Assembly: GCA_012932295.1 (NCBI GenBank)
Contig: JAAONU010000004.1
Location: forward strand, 25,304,872 to 25,368,871
From: Cyclina sinensis
Taxonomy: Eukaryota > Mollusca > Bivalvia > Venerida > Veneridae
DNA: 64,000 nt
Direction of reading: 5' to 3'
Shown here: piece by piece, positions 21,994 through 35,452 of the stretch
Numbering within the stretch: position 1 is the stretch's first letter
Layout of the letters: each line of letters opens with the position of its first letter
Program-made: the position numbers and the translations under genes
Notes under the pieces: generated by a model
What the model saw: the letters and a program-made list of their open reading frames with translations, nothing else
What the model was told of the DNA's origin: nothing
Database searches by the model: none

Positions 21994-24900
21994 CTGTTGT
22001 ATTATTAGATAATTTCTTTAACAAACAAAAATGTGTTTGCGACTTTATTTACACATTTGAATAGTACTGGCTTGTTACAAAAAGCGAATGGAAAAGCGAA
22101 ACGTTTATCCGGAAGTAGTGTAATAAAGTTATAAAAGATTTTGTTTATAAATTGTGCCAAGATTACAAAACAAAAAATAATTAAATACAGAAAGACATTT
22201 TGTTTGATGTAATAATTCCAACTATGACTGAGGGTCTCCCAACTACAGTCGTACAGACAATAGATAATGCAGTTATTTAAATACTTTGTAAACATGAGTT
22301 AGTTTAGTCGGATCTCCGAACTGCAAATTAATGAAGTTGATTCAGACTCATCTTTATTTATTTCCATTGGTTGCCAAGGAAATTGTTACCAAATGTTGCA
22401 ATGTTAAACCTATGTTTAAAGTAAGAAGTGTTTAAAGAAAAAAAAATCATGTTCGTTTTCTCTTCTTCTTTTTGTCGCCCATCCATCAAATGTGTAGTGT
22501 GAAAAGCGAAAATCGTTGTTTCTCGACGAAGATAAATGTTAGTATGTTTTATTACGATGAAGACAAATCCTTTGATACTTTAAGAACTCAAGATTCATTG
22601 TGTGCTCTCTTGATGACAATGTGCCAAACTTTATTAGTTCTGTAACAGTATTAACTTGCTTAACTTAAATAACTTGACAGGTACTTTAACCAATGGCCCT
22701 GTGTCTAGATAAACAAATAGTGAAATAGATCTACACACACGACCTTGACATTTCCATGTCCTGACTGTCTGGTCTGCTATCTAAGTTAAGAGTCTATCAT
22801 GACGGATGAAGAAACACTTTCGTTTCGTGTCTTTATATCGCATAGTTAATCAATTTGACATTGTTTTATAGATCCTTTCAAGCAAGCCTAATGACTCAAA
22901 CCTTGATATGAGACCACGGCCATGGCTTCACATAACAGGTGAGATAATTGTGAGCAGTAAATAAGTTAAATAACATCATAACGTGGTTTAGTCTGTATGT
23001 AGATGGAAATCTCCATCTAGAGACAAATGAAAAGCGTTTACGTAATGCACACTTCGTAATGCGGTCTAGTTTTAACTATTGTTTGTTATCTTTTGTTAGA
23101 AAAGTCATAAGCAAGTGCTTATCTCCAGCCAGTATTTATTATGCAGCGGTTAGAGAAAAGTATGACTCTGACAATTCTGGAAAATATCAATACTTTAATG
23201 AAAATTATTAATGCTATATTTGAAGTAGTTTTGAATTGGTTTTAGTATCATGCGGTATTTTGAACAAATATATCTCAATACAGATTTTAATATCTCAATC
23301 TTGTCGTATTATATTTTCAATTTAGGTTTTCCATTTCGAAAAGGGAAAGACTAATACTGCTGTTGATATCAGGTTCATTTAAATCACTTGCGTTTTGACC
23401 AATTTCAAAATTATTTTACTCTGATAAATAAGTCTAAAAGGATTGTCCTTACAAAAGGAATTTGATTGAGACGTCGTTGTTCCAGCCATTGAGCAATAAT
23501 CGAAATTCACAATGTGCCATTTTCTCCGACATGTTTATGTTAGAGTAGTTTAGCAGTACTAGCAATTATATTCTAAATGCAAAGCCCCACAATTCCTTTT
23601 TTTAAGAAAGGAAAAAAGAAAGATAGACACACAGAAAGAAACACAAAAGAAAGATAGATGCACCTGGATTTTGTTCTTACCGACAATGGGATCTCTTTTA
23701 CTGAATACATACAGTTTTGACAATATCGTTCTATCGTTTCCATTAAAGAGATTTATGTTGTTTGTTTAGTTCCGAATTGCGATAATTTGTGACGAAAACA
23801 AACATCATTACAAAACCCCGTGCTGCGAAGACAGAAACAAGATGCGAACGTTATCACCCTAAAAGCTCTTCCTTCTAAACTAAAAACGAGTTATCTTTAT
23901 AAATACATTAATTTTACTGCGAAAAAAAACAAACTAAAAAATAAAAACAAAAATAATAAGTTGCAACGACTTTTAAATGATTTCATAGATTTTTTTAGAA
24001 ATAATATTTAACCTGAATAATAATCAAAATTTCGCGTTTGCAAATTTTCTAACTACCTTTTTACTTGAAATATCGTTACCGTGAATGAATGTTTTACGTA
24101 ACTCCTGATATTTCCAAGAGACCATAGTAACAGTTAGTAGCCATATTTATTCTGACACAATAGGAACTTTGAAAAACAGATCTGTACCGACTGTGTTTTT
24201 GTTTTCGTAAAGAATGTATAATGTTTTACAGAATGATTTTATTTAAATGTTGTCTTTATAGATGCAAGGATTTTATCGCAAAATTGCACACATTTTCAGC
24301 ATCAATAGATTTAATACGTAACTATTGATGTTTGCTGAACCAAGCCTATTTGAAATATGTGTACATCAAATAATATCAACAAAAAAAAATTGTTTTTCCG
24401 TGAACAATGATATTTGTTATATCTCTGAGTTTGAATCTCGTTTATTTTCTAAATATTTTCTAAGTACAGATTTCCCCTAGCTCTATTTAGAAGCAGAAAG
24501 CTTTTCCTAAAATTACATTTTTTAAAATATTTTTACCTATAAATTAGTCTTTCTAGTTGGAAGTTATCACTCTCTGAAAATATATGTGCAGCCATCAAAC
24601 ATCTATGATAATAGTATTTCTCTATAGCGCATAAAATACATATGCATAAAATAGAATGTAAAGTGCACATGAATCAGAAAGCAATTTCAGAAATTTAACG
24701 GAATCTTGGAGAATTGGAGAAAGTTTGCATTAAGTGTGAAGTGCCTGCAGCAATATCCTTTTGGTACCAGAAGAGATAAAAAATATTATAAACTTTCTCA
24801 TCAAAATATATTAAGTTCAATACGTCTTCGTAAATATTTCATCTATATCTTGCTTTTTAAAAGTGAATTCTAGATGCTTGTATCGCAGGCATGCAACGCG

Positions 24901-26244
24901 CATTTGCAGCGTTGATGTTTTGTTTTTATGGTTCATTGCACACCGGTCGATGATTGTATAAAAACAACCTCTGGCAGCTGCGTCAGGGAATGGATCCTTT
25001 GGCTCAGTGGTCTACAGAGTTTTTTTTTATTATTCGGGAGGACCTCTGTACGGATCTGTGTGGTCTTTTCAAAGATGCAGTCTGTAAGAATGTGCGGTCT
25101 GTTTTCGTTGAAATGACCGTTGAAATAAGAACATGTATGATTAGAAAATACATGATTTTTGTGCTGCACGACATCTAATAACGTCTTTGTTGCGGCGGCA
25201 TTCTGGGACTATAAATCTAGTAATCATACCACATGTGAACTGCTAACGATCCAATCTAATTCGTATACGACTGTGTAAATACGACCTGATTTCTTCTCAC
25301 ACGTTGCTGGTTAGCCAGTCCACACTCAAACGTCTAAGCGATTTCGCAAAAATCACCACTTAAAAATACACAGGCACGTTAGATTAACTTTGAATCTAGT
25401 CTTTTCATAGAACAAGTCAATGACATATGAATTGGAACTGGTATTAACACACACCACAAAGGACTAATCAGCCCGATACGTCGAAAGCCAAACATTCGGC
25501 TTTAATCCGGCAATGTTTGATGTCTGACAATTCGGTCACAAATATGCCAGGAGGTCCGAAGTAGTGTGTGAGTTTTTGTTTACATTATACTGCCTTTGAA
25601 TTCTTTATAGATGTTATTTTAAAAATAAATATGCTAAAATCAATCTTTTTTGAGATATTTTTTCTCAACAAGTGACCGCCATGATCAGCACATTTCTTAC
25701 ATATGCAAAGACGGAAACAATAGTTTCAGAAGATAACACCTTATTTATTTATTTTTTTAATATGATCATGAAGTGGAAAACAAACAAAGAATCATAAAAA
25801 ACTTGTGTCACAAGGTATAAACATGTCTTTATCAATAACCCCAGATATATAAAATACAGTGAAACAATTAGTTTATCTGAGGAAAATACGTCACCATGAA
25901 AAGCTTAGTTTTTTACTGAACTATATTGACTTCTGACTTGAAGGTTTTGATGAAATGTATTGAGCACTTAATCACCTGTAAAATAATTGCGTCGGTTTCC
26001 TCAGGAATATTGACCCAGCAGGACGTGAGCCGCAAGTGTAATTAATTTAGATCATTTGTATTAATTTACATGATGCAAAAGGTAATCATTATTATGATAA
26101 TATAAAACAATACAAAATATTAATTAATTGAACATAATAATGTCAAAAAAATTTGGAAATGTTTCCATATATAAAAGTATTGATATGTGCAATATTAGTT
26201 ACCAACAAAGATTGAATGTAAGATACCTTTACTGAAAAAAGGTA
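21994..26244. other. Spacer between the two inverted element copies
   Basis: AT-rich DNA with an A-G-rich patch (AAAGAAAGATAGA) at 23600-23660. Apart from the small exon candidate at 22872-22938 nothing is recognised. A GC-richer patch at 24890-25200 has overlapping open frames on both strands and a TTGGCTCAGTGG sequence but no clear identity. Confidence 0.45.
22872..22938 (+). CDS. Candidate small internal exon
   Basis: Flanked by an acceptor (TTGTTTTATAG) and a donor (AACAG|GTGAGA), both good matches to consensus. Only one frame is open across the 67 bp (phase 0 in, phase 1 out): ILSSKPNDSNLDMRPRPWLH, then IT. It does not join in frame to the exon candidates at 7.4 or 9.7 kb. Not recognised; evidence is splice sites alone. 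Confidence 0.25.
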
Positions 26245-27000
26245 TAGAGGATATTTGTTTGTTTTTGTGGAAGATGAGAATTTATTTCATCGAGTGAACA
26301 CCATATGTGATATTTTCACGAGTGGCGCAGCGATGAAATAAATTCCCATCTTCCACTAAAAAACAAACAAATTTTCTTTTTATTTTATGCCAACACGTAA
26401 AAAATGGGTTTTTTTATGATATTTTTAATCAGGGCCTTCAATAAATTCCCCATGGTTAGCCCCAAATCAGTTAATGCGTACTTTGGTTACTCCGCACAAA
26501 AAAAAGTGCAGACAATCTCCAATACATATGATAACTTTACTTCTGCTGAAATAAACTGAATACACTTTCATCAAATAACATTTATTTTTGTCTACACAGT
26601 TTATCAATATTTATTGAATTTTTGCCATACATACTTTAATTATAAAAGCGGATTAATACCGAGTAATATTCAATAAATTGAATTGAAAGTCGGCCATATT
26701 GGATATTGTCCATGTGAGTTATGTAAACAAATCAGACATTTTAAATAATTTATGGCGAATTTCATCATTGTTCACAACTAGTTAGGCTCAGGAATTCAAT
26801 ATTATAATTGGATTTAACAAGGTAAATAAATTTCACAGCGGATTCTCTTGTGGTGGGGAAATTCCTGAAGTTTCATCAAGCAGTAGTTCCGGCACAAACA
26901 GTGTATTATCAAAATGGTAATTTAACTGATTCAAAACAGTGTATTATCACTTTTATCTCACTGATATTTCCCTATATTTCATTGGTAGGCATAAAATAAA
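26245..27000 (-). mobile_element. Palindrome-bearing mobile element, copy 2 (inverted, deleted)
   Basis: Reverse complement of 20104-21106. Shared landmarks in order: ATAGAGGATATTTGTTTGTT, GTGGAAGATGAGAATTTATT, ATTCCCCATGGTTAGCCCC, TTCACAGCGGATTCTC, and the outer end TTTCATTGGTAGGCATAA. It has lost about 180 bp of the exon-like ORF plus two smaller pieces and most of one hairpin arm. Copies 1 and 2 face each other about 5 kb apart, so together they form a large inverted repeat. Confidence 0.75.
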
Positions 27001-30000
27001 TTGTAATTATTTATTAGTGCATACCGCGTACTTTGCAACTCGTTTGAAGAAGGCGCTGGTTTTGGATTAGTTAGTTATAATAATGTTAAAAGTCATTGCG
27101 TTAGAAACAATTTTGTGTTCTTTGCTGCATTAGGATTACTTTATTGTTTTAAATATTTTGCTTGAACTGATTAAAAAAAACTCATTGTGCCATGTATGCT
27201 GAGGTCGTGTTAGGAACTTAAATTTTTGTCTTTTTGCATATAGTTACAATTTAATAAAATATAATACCGTTCTTAATTTGAACGACTTTAACTTTTACTG
27301 ACAATGCTTTCTTAGTAGAAAAAAAGAACTGACAAGTTTCTTGTAACCTTGTTTAGTGATATCGCTTGTAAAAGAGGGGTCACATGCTCGAAACGGCGTC
27401 TAAACTAAAACTAGGAACAGTATTTGCAGGAGTTTTTCTGTTACTTGAAATTCAATATAATAGTTACATATTTTTCAAAACATAATGTGTTTCAGTGCAA
27501 GTTCTAAACAACACATTCTTATAATATTTTATCCAGACTGGAGGAATGCTTCCAATACTTACATGGGATTAAGATGGTTCTATTTGCAGGTGTAGGGAGC
27601 AGTAACCCCGACAAACAACGAAAAGCGATTAACATAGCAAATGTATTGTTATATTTCAAGCATACCTGATTGTTATCTATAGAAAAACTGACATTTATTT
27701 TATTCTTCAAAATAAATGTATTTTTATTCTTTTTAACTTAAATAATTATGTAAATGATTTAATTTTTATTTTATACACCAGGCGCCACTTGACATGAATA
27801 AAGTATTTGGAATTAGCGGGTGAATTAGTTAAATTAGGTGTTAGACAACGGTTGAACCAAACCTAAATAGCATTCGTTTAGTTGCTTTATATAGACTATG
27901 GATTTAAAACTTTGGACTCTATCTTACATGATGTAATGTTCTCTGAAATCTGTTTTAACGTATTAGTATAAAAGCCGGTTGGCGTCAAGTTTATTATGTA
28001 TTCATTTTACCTTAATCCCTAAATACATCCATGCTGCTAACAGATATTAATTCTACCTGTATTCTTGTCTGCATGCGAAATGTTTGTGAACATGAAATGC
28101 ATACAGCTTTACTCTCATGTCAGTTAGTTTAATATGACTACATATTTTGTTCACAGAAAAAAAAGTCATTTCAATAAGCAGTTTTCTGTATTGTAAAAAA
28201 AAGAGAAGAACCCTGTCAATAAGTCACAGTCAATAAGGTAGTCAAATATTTCGCGTAAGCATTCAGGTACTCATGCTATCTCATAATGACTGCTAGAAAT
28301 AAACAAAAAAATAGTATAATAATATTTCTTACACAGAACAAAAAAAAGAAAAAAATGTACACCTACTTCTAAAAGTGTTACAGTACAGTTATCACATTTT
28401 ATATATTTTTTCTGTTAAATAATAATAAAATTAATCTTATTACAAGCCTTTTAAAAATAGCATTAATACACTTGACATAAATTGATTTAATTCAAGCAAT
28501 TAATATCTTCGTCGCCTAATGAAGTGGTTACTGATACGATAAGTACGAGTTAATTCTGGGTGTAGTTTGGAAAGATTTATGAAAACATCTAGTTGTATGT
28601 CTCCAGGCTCACCCAAAGTAAAGGATTGTTCATTGTCAGGTTTTCATCTTTTTATAATTCTATACCGCAAAGACAAAACAAGTTATCCAATCTATTAACA
28701 ACATCGATTGTCATTTGTATCTGTTTCTTTGAGTATTCTGTTATTTAAGACGGAAACTGCACGTACGTAACAGTGTATTATTGGAACAAAATAAACAATA
28801 GTAAAGATGATATTAATAATATAATAAAGGTTATGAATATGTTTTAATAGTGATTATTGGGATAATTGTGACAATTTGTTTTTGTCTCTATGTGCTGTTG
28901 TTATTGTGTTTCATTCTTTATCTTTAACGACATTCTCGTAATACCAAACTTAATATGTTGTGAAAAAAAATTGTGTTTTTTTTTTGTTTCATGTCCTGTA
29001 TATAATCAGACAATCAAAAACCGTTTAAACTTAAGACAACTGCTAGAAAAAAGAACAAACCTAAAAATCCTTGTTAGCGAATAACGTCTCCGAAATGTTG
29101 CAGTTGTTGATTAAGTTAATGTTCAACTGTTTGTATCTCTCCCTTAAATGCTTTAAAATTTGATACCCTTGACACTAAAATGCTGCAATCAAAGAATATT
29201 TTAAATACAACCAATATACTTGCTTCACTTCAGTGTCAACAATTACACTTGTACAGGGTATTTTTATGCTGGTTTAACTAGCCTAAAATAGCAAGATTTA
29301 TCAGTTATAGCACGGCGTACTGTTCTTGGTCTTTCTGGGTACACTATCGTTATTGACAAACGATTCATACACGATTAAAGTGCACACAACGCATAAACTC
29401 GAAAAATGAATCATGCTTTAAATATTATATTATAAAATATCTTTACAAACAAACGATAAAAGAACAGGATCTTCACGCAAAAAATGTTCGTCAGTGTTAG
29501 TTACTTGATCTACATAGCATATTTGCATGCATAACTGACAAACTCAGAAACGTGTACGTGTTAAAAGTGAACATGAACATACCTGCAAGATACAATTACT
29601 ACAGTAAGATACATAAGTGTCTATGACATTTAAAATGACAGAGTGGCTGATTTCCTCTACGGTGATATTTTTATGTAAAAAAAACATGATTATTATTGTT
29701 TCCATCGACATACTGACTAGACTCTTTGTACTTCATTTTTGGAAATGATTGTGTTATGTCTCGTATCCATTTATTTTCCCAATGTTTAAATGGCTATATA
29801 TTTTTATATTGATGACAAAAGATATTGTGAAACATTAAGGTTTCGAGCTATTAGATCTGGATGTCTTTCAAATCTTTTGTCTGCAATGCCAAAGATATTG
29901 CAAGGCACAGTTTTATGAGCAGAATTATTCTTTTCAAATATTATAAATCATCTCGACCTAGGCACAGTTTAATATATCAAGCCAAATATATTAACGATTT

Positions 30001-30339
30001 CACAAATTTGATAAATGGGAATAAAGCAACAAGGAAGCTAGACTAGTCTATTTCTCGGTAAGAGAAATTTACATAGTAGTCTACAGCTTGTATCGGGGGA
30101 AAAACTATTACCAGTCTCAGTATAACGAGGTTGTTAAAACAGTAAGTGTTAAAATAACAAACAAAAAGTTCATCGAAAATATTTATGTCGGGAATTTACT
30201 GTTAAATATCACAGCTTTGCTATTCCTGAAACTTAAACTTCATGCGTGATTAGATCTAAATGAGTAGAAGTGCAGTGCATATATATCATGTAACTTCACG
30301 TCACAGTTATTGGATTTATTGCCTTTGTATTATTTATTC
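27001..30339. other. AT-rich DNA, no gene established
   Basis: No transposon or RNA recognised. At 29861-30250 two adjacent frames in different phases (61 codons with ATG, then about 74 codons without) cover nearly 400 bp, which may be a decayed ORF but is within chance for this composition. Confidence 0.4.
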
Positions 30340-31090
30340 ATATTTATTTTTGTCTGGACTATAATCTCGAAAATATTTAAGGTATCAGAACTAAATTTCA
30401 TAGGTGTATAGATCTCATTAAGGAGTCATGCAATGCATAGGAACTTAACTCTTCACTCTTTTGAGTTAGTTCCCTAATTATTCCATACTTACTATTTATC
30501 TTAGGAATATAACGCAAAAAAATAAAGTATCAACACGAAACCTCATACATGCATATATGCCATTGAGAAGAAGAAGGATATCGATTTGGCGTTGTTCGTC
30601 CGGCTGATCGTTTTTCCGTCCATCTGCCGGTCCGTCACACTTTTATTGGAACATAACTTTAAAACTTTTTAAGTTATAAATCTAAAACTTCATATGTGGT
30701 TACATCACAATGAGAAAAAAGTGCAATGAGTAGGAACTGTAACTATTCACTTCATAGTTTTTAGTAATTCCCCTTTTCTGTTTGTCCTTTTTAATTTTTG
30801 TTTGGACCATAACTTTAACAGTATTTGAGGTATCAACATTAAACCTCAAAGGTACATAGATGGAATTAAGGAGTCATGCAGTACATAAGACTGTAATTCT
30901 TCACTTGATTACTTCTGAATGATTGCCCTTTGTTAATTTTTATTACTAAATTTTGGTCAGAATTAACTCTAAAGGTGCTAAAGGTATCCACATGATACTT
31001 CACAGTGCACAAATGTCATTTAGGAGTAGTGCAACGCATAAAAAAAGTACTATTCACTTCATTATATCGGAGATTTTAAAGGATTGCTAT
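30340..31090 (+). repeat. Degenerate ~150-bp tandem repeat, about four units
   Basis: Units share GGACCATAACTTTAAAA-like starts, then GGTATCAACATTAAACCTCA and AAGGAGTCATGCAGTACATA variants and a TTCACTT tail, at about 30352, 30645, 30800 and 30950. A CCGTCCATCTGCCGGTCCGTC patch at 30610-30640 sits between units one and two. Same style (CCGTCCG head plus 'phrase' array) as the repeats at 3 kb and 42 kb, with different sequence. Confidence 0.65.
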
Positions 31091-31574
31091 GAACATTTTA
31101 TGAAGACTATGAAGCTTCAAGAACATGACAGGTAACATAAACATTACTTTCAAAGTTTGTGATATAACTGTATAACTTGTATTTCTGTACTTTGCATTGT
31201 AATGTATAACTATGTGATTTAACCTAGTGTTAAAATATGTGACTAAATTTGCTTTATTCGGCGGGGTATAAATTCGCCGAATTTACCCTTGATAAAAACT
31301 TAAATCTTGTAGTTTTTTTTGTTAAAAATATACGCAGTCTGTTAATTCCTTAAATGTGTAAACTAAATTAGTGTCTTGTATGATACAGGTTTTTATGCAG
31401 CCTGTATTAAGTAATTTGATAGTGACCACTAGAGTGCGAAAATTTTAACTACATCTTAGTATATTATATTGTTCAAGCACAACAGTAACTCATCACATTA
31501 ACTATTTCAAGAAAAGTATTTATTGTTATCTTCAACAGTGATTTATAGTATTATCACCTACACACGAAATGTCA

Positions 31575-34500
31575 ACATTTTATTGTTGGATCCAAATCCC
31601 TTGACAGCAAGATATTCAAAGAGTATTAGCACGTTAATGTATCAAAAAAGTCTTTCTCATAAGGAGTTTGGAAGAGCAACAAATAAAGAGATGATATCAG
31701 TAAATGTCGCAGACAAGACGGATATTTCTCTACAAATAAAACTTATCCGACGGCAGCTTCTAACACTTTGTTTTGTCACCAATAATTCGCCTTATGTTTA
31801 TGAGTAGAGGCCACATTTATCTTAATCGTATTACGAGCTAAAATGTATTGCTTGAAGTGTTTATAGTCTGGTGATTTTACCGGGCCTACAATGTACCACC
31901 TTTCCCTTTATTGTTCCAGATCATTTTATATTTTGAACAAGAAACATGTGTACCGACAAAGTTCTGTCACAGATATCTTACAAATGACACATTCTAAGTA
32001 TATTATTTCACGTAATATTAGCTCTGAATAGCATAATAAATTTGCCACAAAATGTAAAACTGATTTTATTTTTTAAAATGACTACAGTAGCAAAACTCTC
32101 TTCAAAGCCGTCATTTGGTATCTTTCTGACTTTGTTTTTGACTGATATGGCAATACGTCTGTGGACACGTACACATTTAATAAAATATGCAGTGTAAGAT
32201 ATGTTGATGATTAAAAACTATGTAATTTTTGATTTGAGGAACAGAGGTTTAGGCGAACGTTTTTTAACATTCAGTTAGAAGGAGACATGTTTAAAAATGT
32301 TTAAAAAGGCAAACGCTTAAGAAAGTTTTTCCGTCCTGAATTATACGGTATTTTTACGGTCAGCGCTTTCGAGGGTCAAGCAAGTGAAAATGATACAGAG
32401 TTTTAGTTTATATTTAAATGTGGCGCACAAAAGTGAAAAAGCCTAGGAGTCAATTAAGACTTTTTTCGAGAGAAATACATTCCAGTTTTTCGTTATCTGG
32501 TGTGTCAGTACTCTTTTGGAGAAAGCTGTCTATACTGATTTGGAAGATGTGTCTTTTCAACAATAATAATTATAATGATTTAGAAACGTGCGAGCGGAAC
32601 TTGTGCTTCAAAGCCAAAGCTTTTTCACAAGTGATAAATAGGACTGCCACAATAGTGAAAAACAGCTAGACTTATCTGCATCTCGACAAAAGAAAGTGAT
32701 GAATTGAATGTTTTTGCTTGTCCGGTACTAAATGCAGCAACTTGAATAAAAATTTCATCACAATGTCTAGTAGTTATTCATACATATTTATCAATTCTTT
32801 ATTAAAAAAGATGTTCATCAAACAGATTATCAGTCATGACTGTCCCTAGACATCGTTACATTCTATATTCAACTTTGTAATCGAGCAGATTTGATAATTC
32901 GTCTTCCTGTGTTATGACTTTTATCAATATTACTGAATGTAATTACTAAACCAGGCGTTTCTTTCTGAGAAATAAAGTTAGTGCGTAATTTAGTTATTAC
33001 CCGTAACCATATCGACGCGACTGGCACGTCCTATTACAGTTTGTAAACATATATGAATTTCAATGCTTATGTTCAATTATACTTTTAAGGTATATTAAGT
33101 AGGTCGTTTTCACGGGAAGGATTTACTTACTCGTAAAAACGACATGAACATAGAAATAAATGTCACCACCTGTGTGATATTGTACTTAACAGATACAAGC
33201 ACTACAACTAAGTTGTATCTAGTAAGTAAATGTTCTGCCAAGAATCAGTATATATAAATTCGTATAAGCTAAACTAGAACTATCTGAAAATGTTCAATTT
33301 GATTTTCCTATATATACCGCCATGTTTTGGTAGCTTAAGATAAGCACTGGGGCAATTAGTTAACAATTAGCTCAGTTTCAATATGATTACATTAGGTCAG
33401 AGCTAAAGATTAAGAATTAGGAAATGACAAACTCAGTAAATGTGAGCAATAAGAGTGTACGGATTATACGAAATAAGTAAATAATTTGGACCAAACATGA
33501 ATAATGAAATATTGTTCTATAATAACCCATGACATAAATTAGTGTTTAAACCTTGCTACCTTTTGTATGAGTGAGATTACAGAACGTTTTCAAACGACAG
33601 GCAATAAAATTTATATCTAATTATCTTGCAGTTTAACTGAAATGTTTATGTGTAATAACCATATATTTAGGGACACTACTTATGTCTTACTTAGTGTTCG
33701 AATATAGAAGAAAGTCTTATTCTTTGACAGGACAAAGTTTGTTACGTAATCAAAGCGATATGCCAAAGGCAAGCTAAAATATACAAAAAAGTTGTTTACA
33801 GCAATCATAACTCTCTAAGTTCCCGTATACTTTTCACACTATGGTAAAATACAGGGAAAAACAAAGGCGCAAATTAACTGAAACTAAACTTAGAGGCTTC
33901 TGTGTTCATTGTGCATAACATGAAAGCAAACTATAGCTAGACAAACTGTTCCGCATATAAAACAAACTATATGCTACTTAGATCATTCAGTATTTTATAA
34001 TGACGAACAACTTTCTTTTACACATGTCGGTGGCATTTAAGCTTAAGATAACCATTCTCGTCATAGGATGATAATTGATTGATCATTAAAAAATAATTTT
34101 CTGACATTAGTAAACAAATCACAGATTTGTTTGTTCAGATTATGTATTGCTATTCATTTACAAAAGAAGAACAATGCGGTAAATTCATATGCGGCAGATG
34201 ACTCTTTCAAGCAACTAATTTATGTAAGATAACATTATGCACAGAAATATATTGCATATAAGCTGCCAGATTACTACGTACACATTTTAATATCCTGCCA
34301 GGTGTTACCGGAAAACTTTTTAAGTCCAACTCAGAACTGTTTGTCATAAAGATCTTTTTTACAGAATGAACAGTTGACTGTATTGATGGCAATAAATTAG
34401 CGTAGTCAAAACAAATTACACAAGTTGGTGCATTTCTTTAATAAAAGATAATTAATAAAATTTTGTTTACGCAACTACAATATAGTCCTTTCACGAACAC

Positions 34501-35039
34501 ATTGCCCTTAAAACTCTTTGCTCATGTGTTTTAAAAATCACTTACGGTCACCGCTTTGCTTTTGAGGAGGCACTTTTCATTTCCGGTTTGAACATGCGTT
34601 GAAATCGTTGTTAAGAAACCGATGTTGACCTTTGTTTTGCATTTTGAGAGATAACAAATTACTTGAAATGTTTGAATGAATTGAATGCACTTAATGATTT
34701 TGCTTAGCTTTTTCATCCAAAAAGAAAGTTATTGACCTAGGCAAAATTATAAAACTAATTATTTCTAAAATATTATAATAAATTATTTTGAAAGGTTTTT
34801 TTCGATTCGATCAATTTAAGTTAAAGTCTACAGTGGGAAAAATTGTCATACAATTTACTTTTAAAAACAAACATAGGTCTATATTGATTTATAGCAATAA
34901 ACAAGCTTGGCCATAAGTCACTACAACGCAAATTATATATGCGAGCTGGTTTATTCCTTTTATAAAGTATAACTGAAAAAGCAGCAACAAACTATTGAGA
35001 ACTGATTCAATTATCAAACTGTTCTCTATCGTTTAGAAT
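31575..35039 (+). repeat. Segmental duplication, unit 1 head
   Basis: Matches 39698-41110 (unit 2) and 60038-62819 (unit 3) in long collinear blocks, for example GTTGGATCCAAATC at 31586 with 39707, GCTTGTCCGGTACTAAATGC at 32715 with 60247, and the end TATCAAACTGTTCTCTATCG at 35012 with 62791. Unit 1 has about 350 bp near 31680-32025 that unit 2 lacks; unit 3 has about 230 bp near 61630-61900 that unit 1 lacks. No gene is confirmed inside. A minus-strand frame at 34531-34680 ends at a GTAAGT donor that is GTAAAT in unit 3. Confidence 0.85.
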
Positions 35040-35206
35040 CAGTTACAGTTTCAGTTTATTGGCAAATCAGCATTCTCAAATGTTTTTTGCTATTTACAGA
35101 CGTAGCAAACAATACGGCAAAAAGACGATACAAGCAAAGTGAAATACAACGGACAATGTACAGCACACTGTAACACAATAATACTAACCATCTAACAATA
35201 AAGACA

Positions 35207-35446
35207 TCACGAAGCATTTAGCTCTTCAAGGGTATTTTGTCGGAGTTTAAAAGCGGCGGTAATATATTTTGCAATTTTCCACTGTAATTTTCTATTTTGA
35301 GTTGACATAATGTTAATACAATTCTGAATATTAGGCCATGCCATGTTACCTAGATATTTCATACGTATACATTTATATAAAGGAAAACATAAAAGAAAAT
35401 GATATTCAGACTCAATTACAGTAGTTTTACATATTGTTATAATGTG
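35207..35446 (-). pseudogene. LINE ORF, C-terminal segment
   Basis: Minus strand reads a cysteine followed by TTVIESEYHFLLCFPLYK and later KYITAAFKLRQNTLEELNAS and a TGA. The pattern IESEYHFLL-C-PLY is the conserved C-terminal signature of many LINE polyproteins. It continues, across the 35453-36205 insertion, the reading SLEVEYGRYNGHRVERQNRF at 36212-36279. Confidence 0.8.
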
Positions 35447-35452
35447 AATATT

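Noticed and set aside
22798..22850. ATG frame MTDEETLSFRVFISHS
   Set aside because: Ends in a stop after 16 codons with no donor before it; too short to call.
24980..25030. TTGGCTCAGTGGTCTACAGAG resembling a tRNA box A
   Set aside because: No box B at the right distance and no cloverleaf pairing.
29861..30250. Two adjacent frames (61 and about 74 codons) that might be one frameshifted gene
   Set aside because: No motif in either, AT-rich, and stop-to-stop frames of this size are expected many times in the window.
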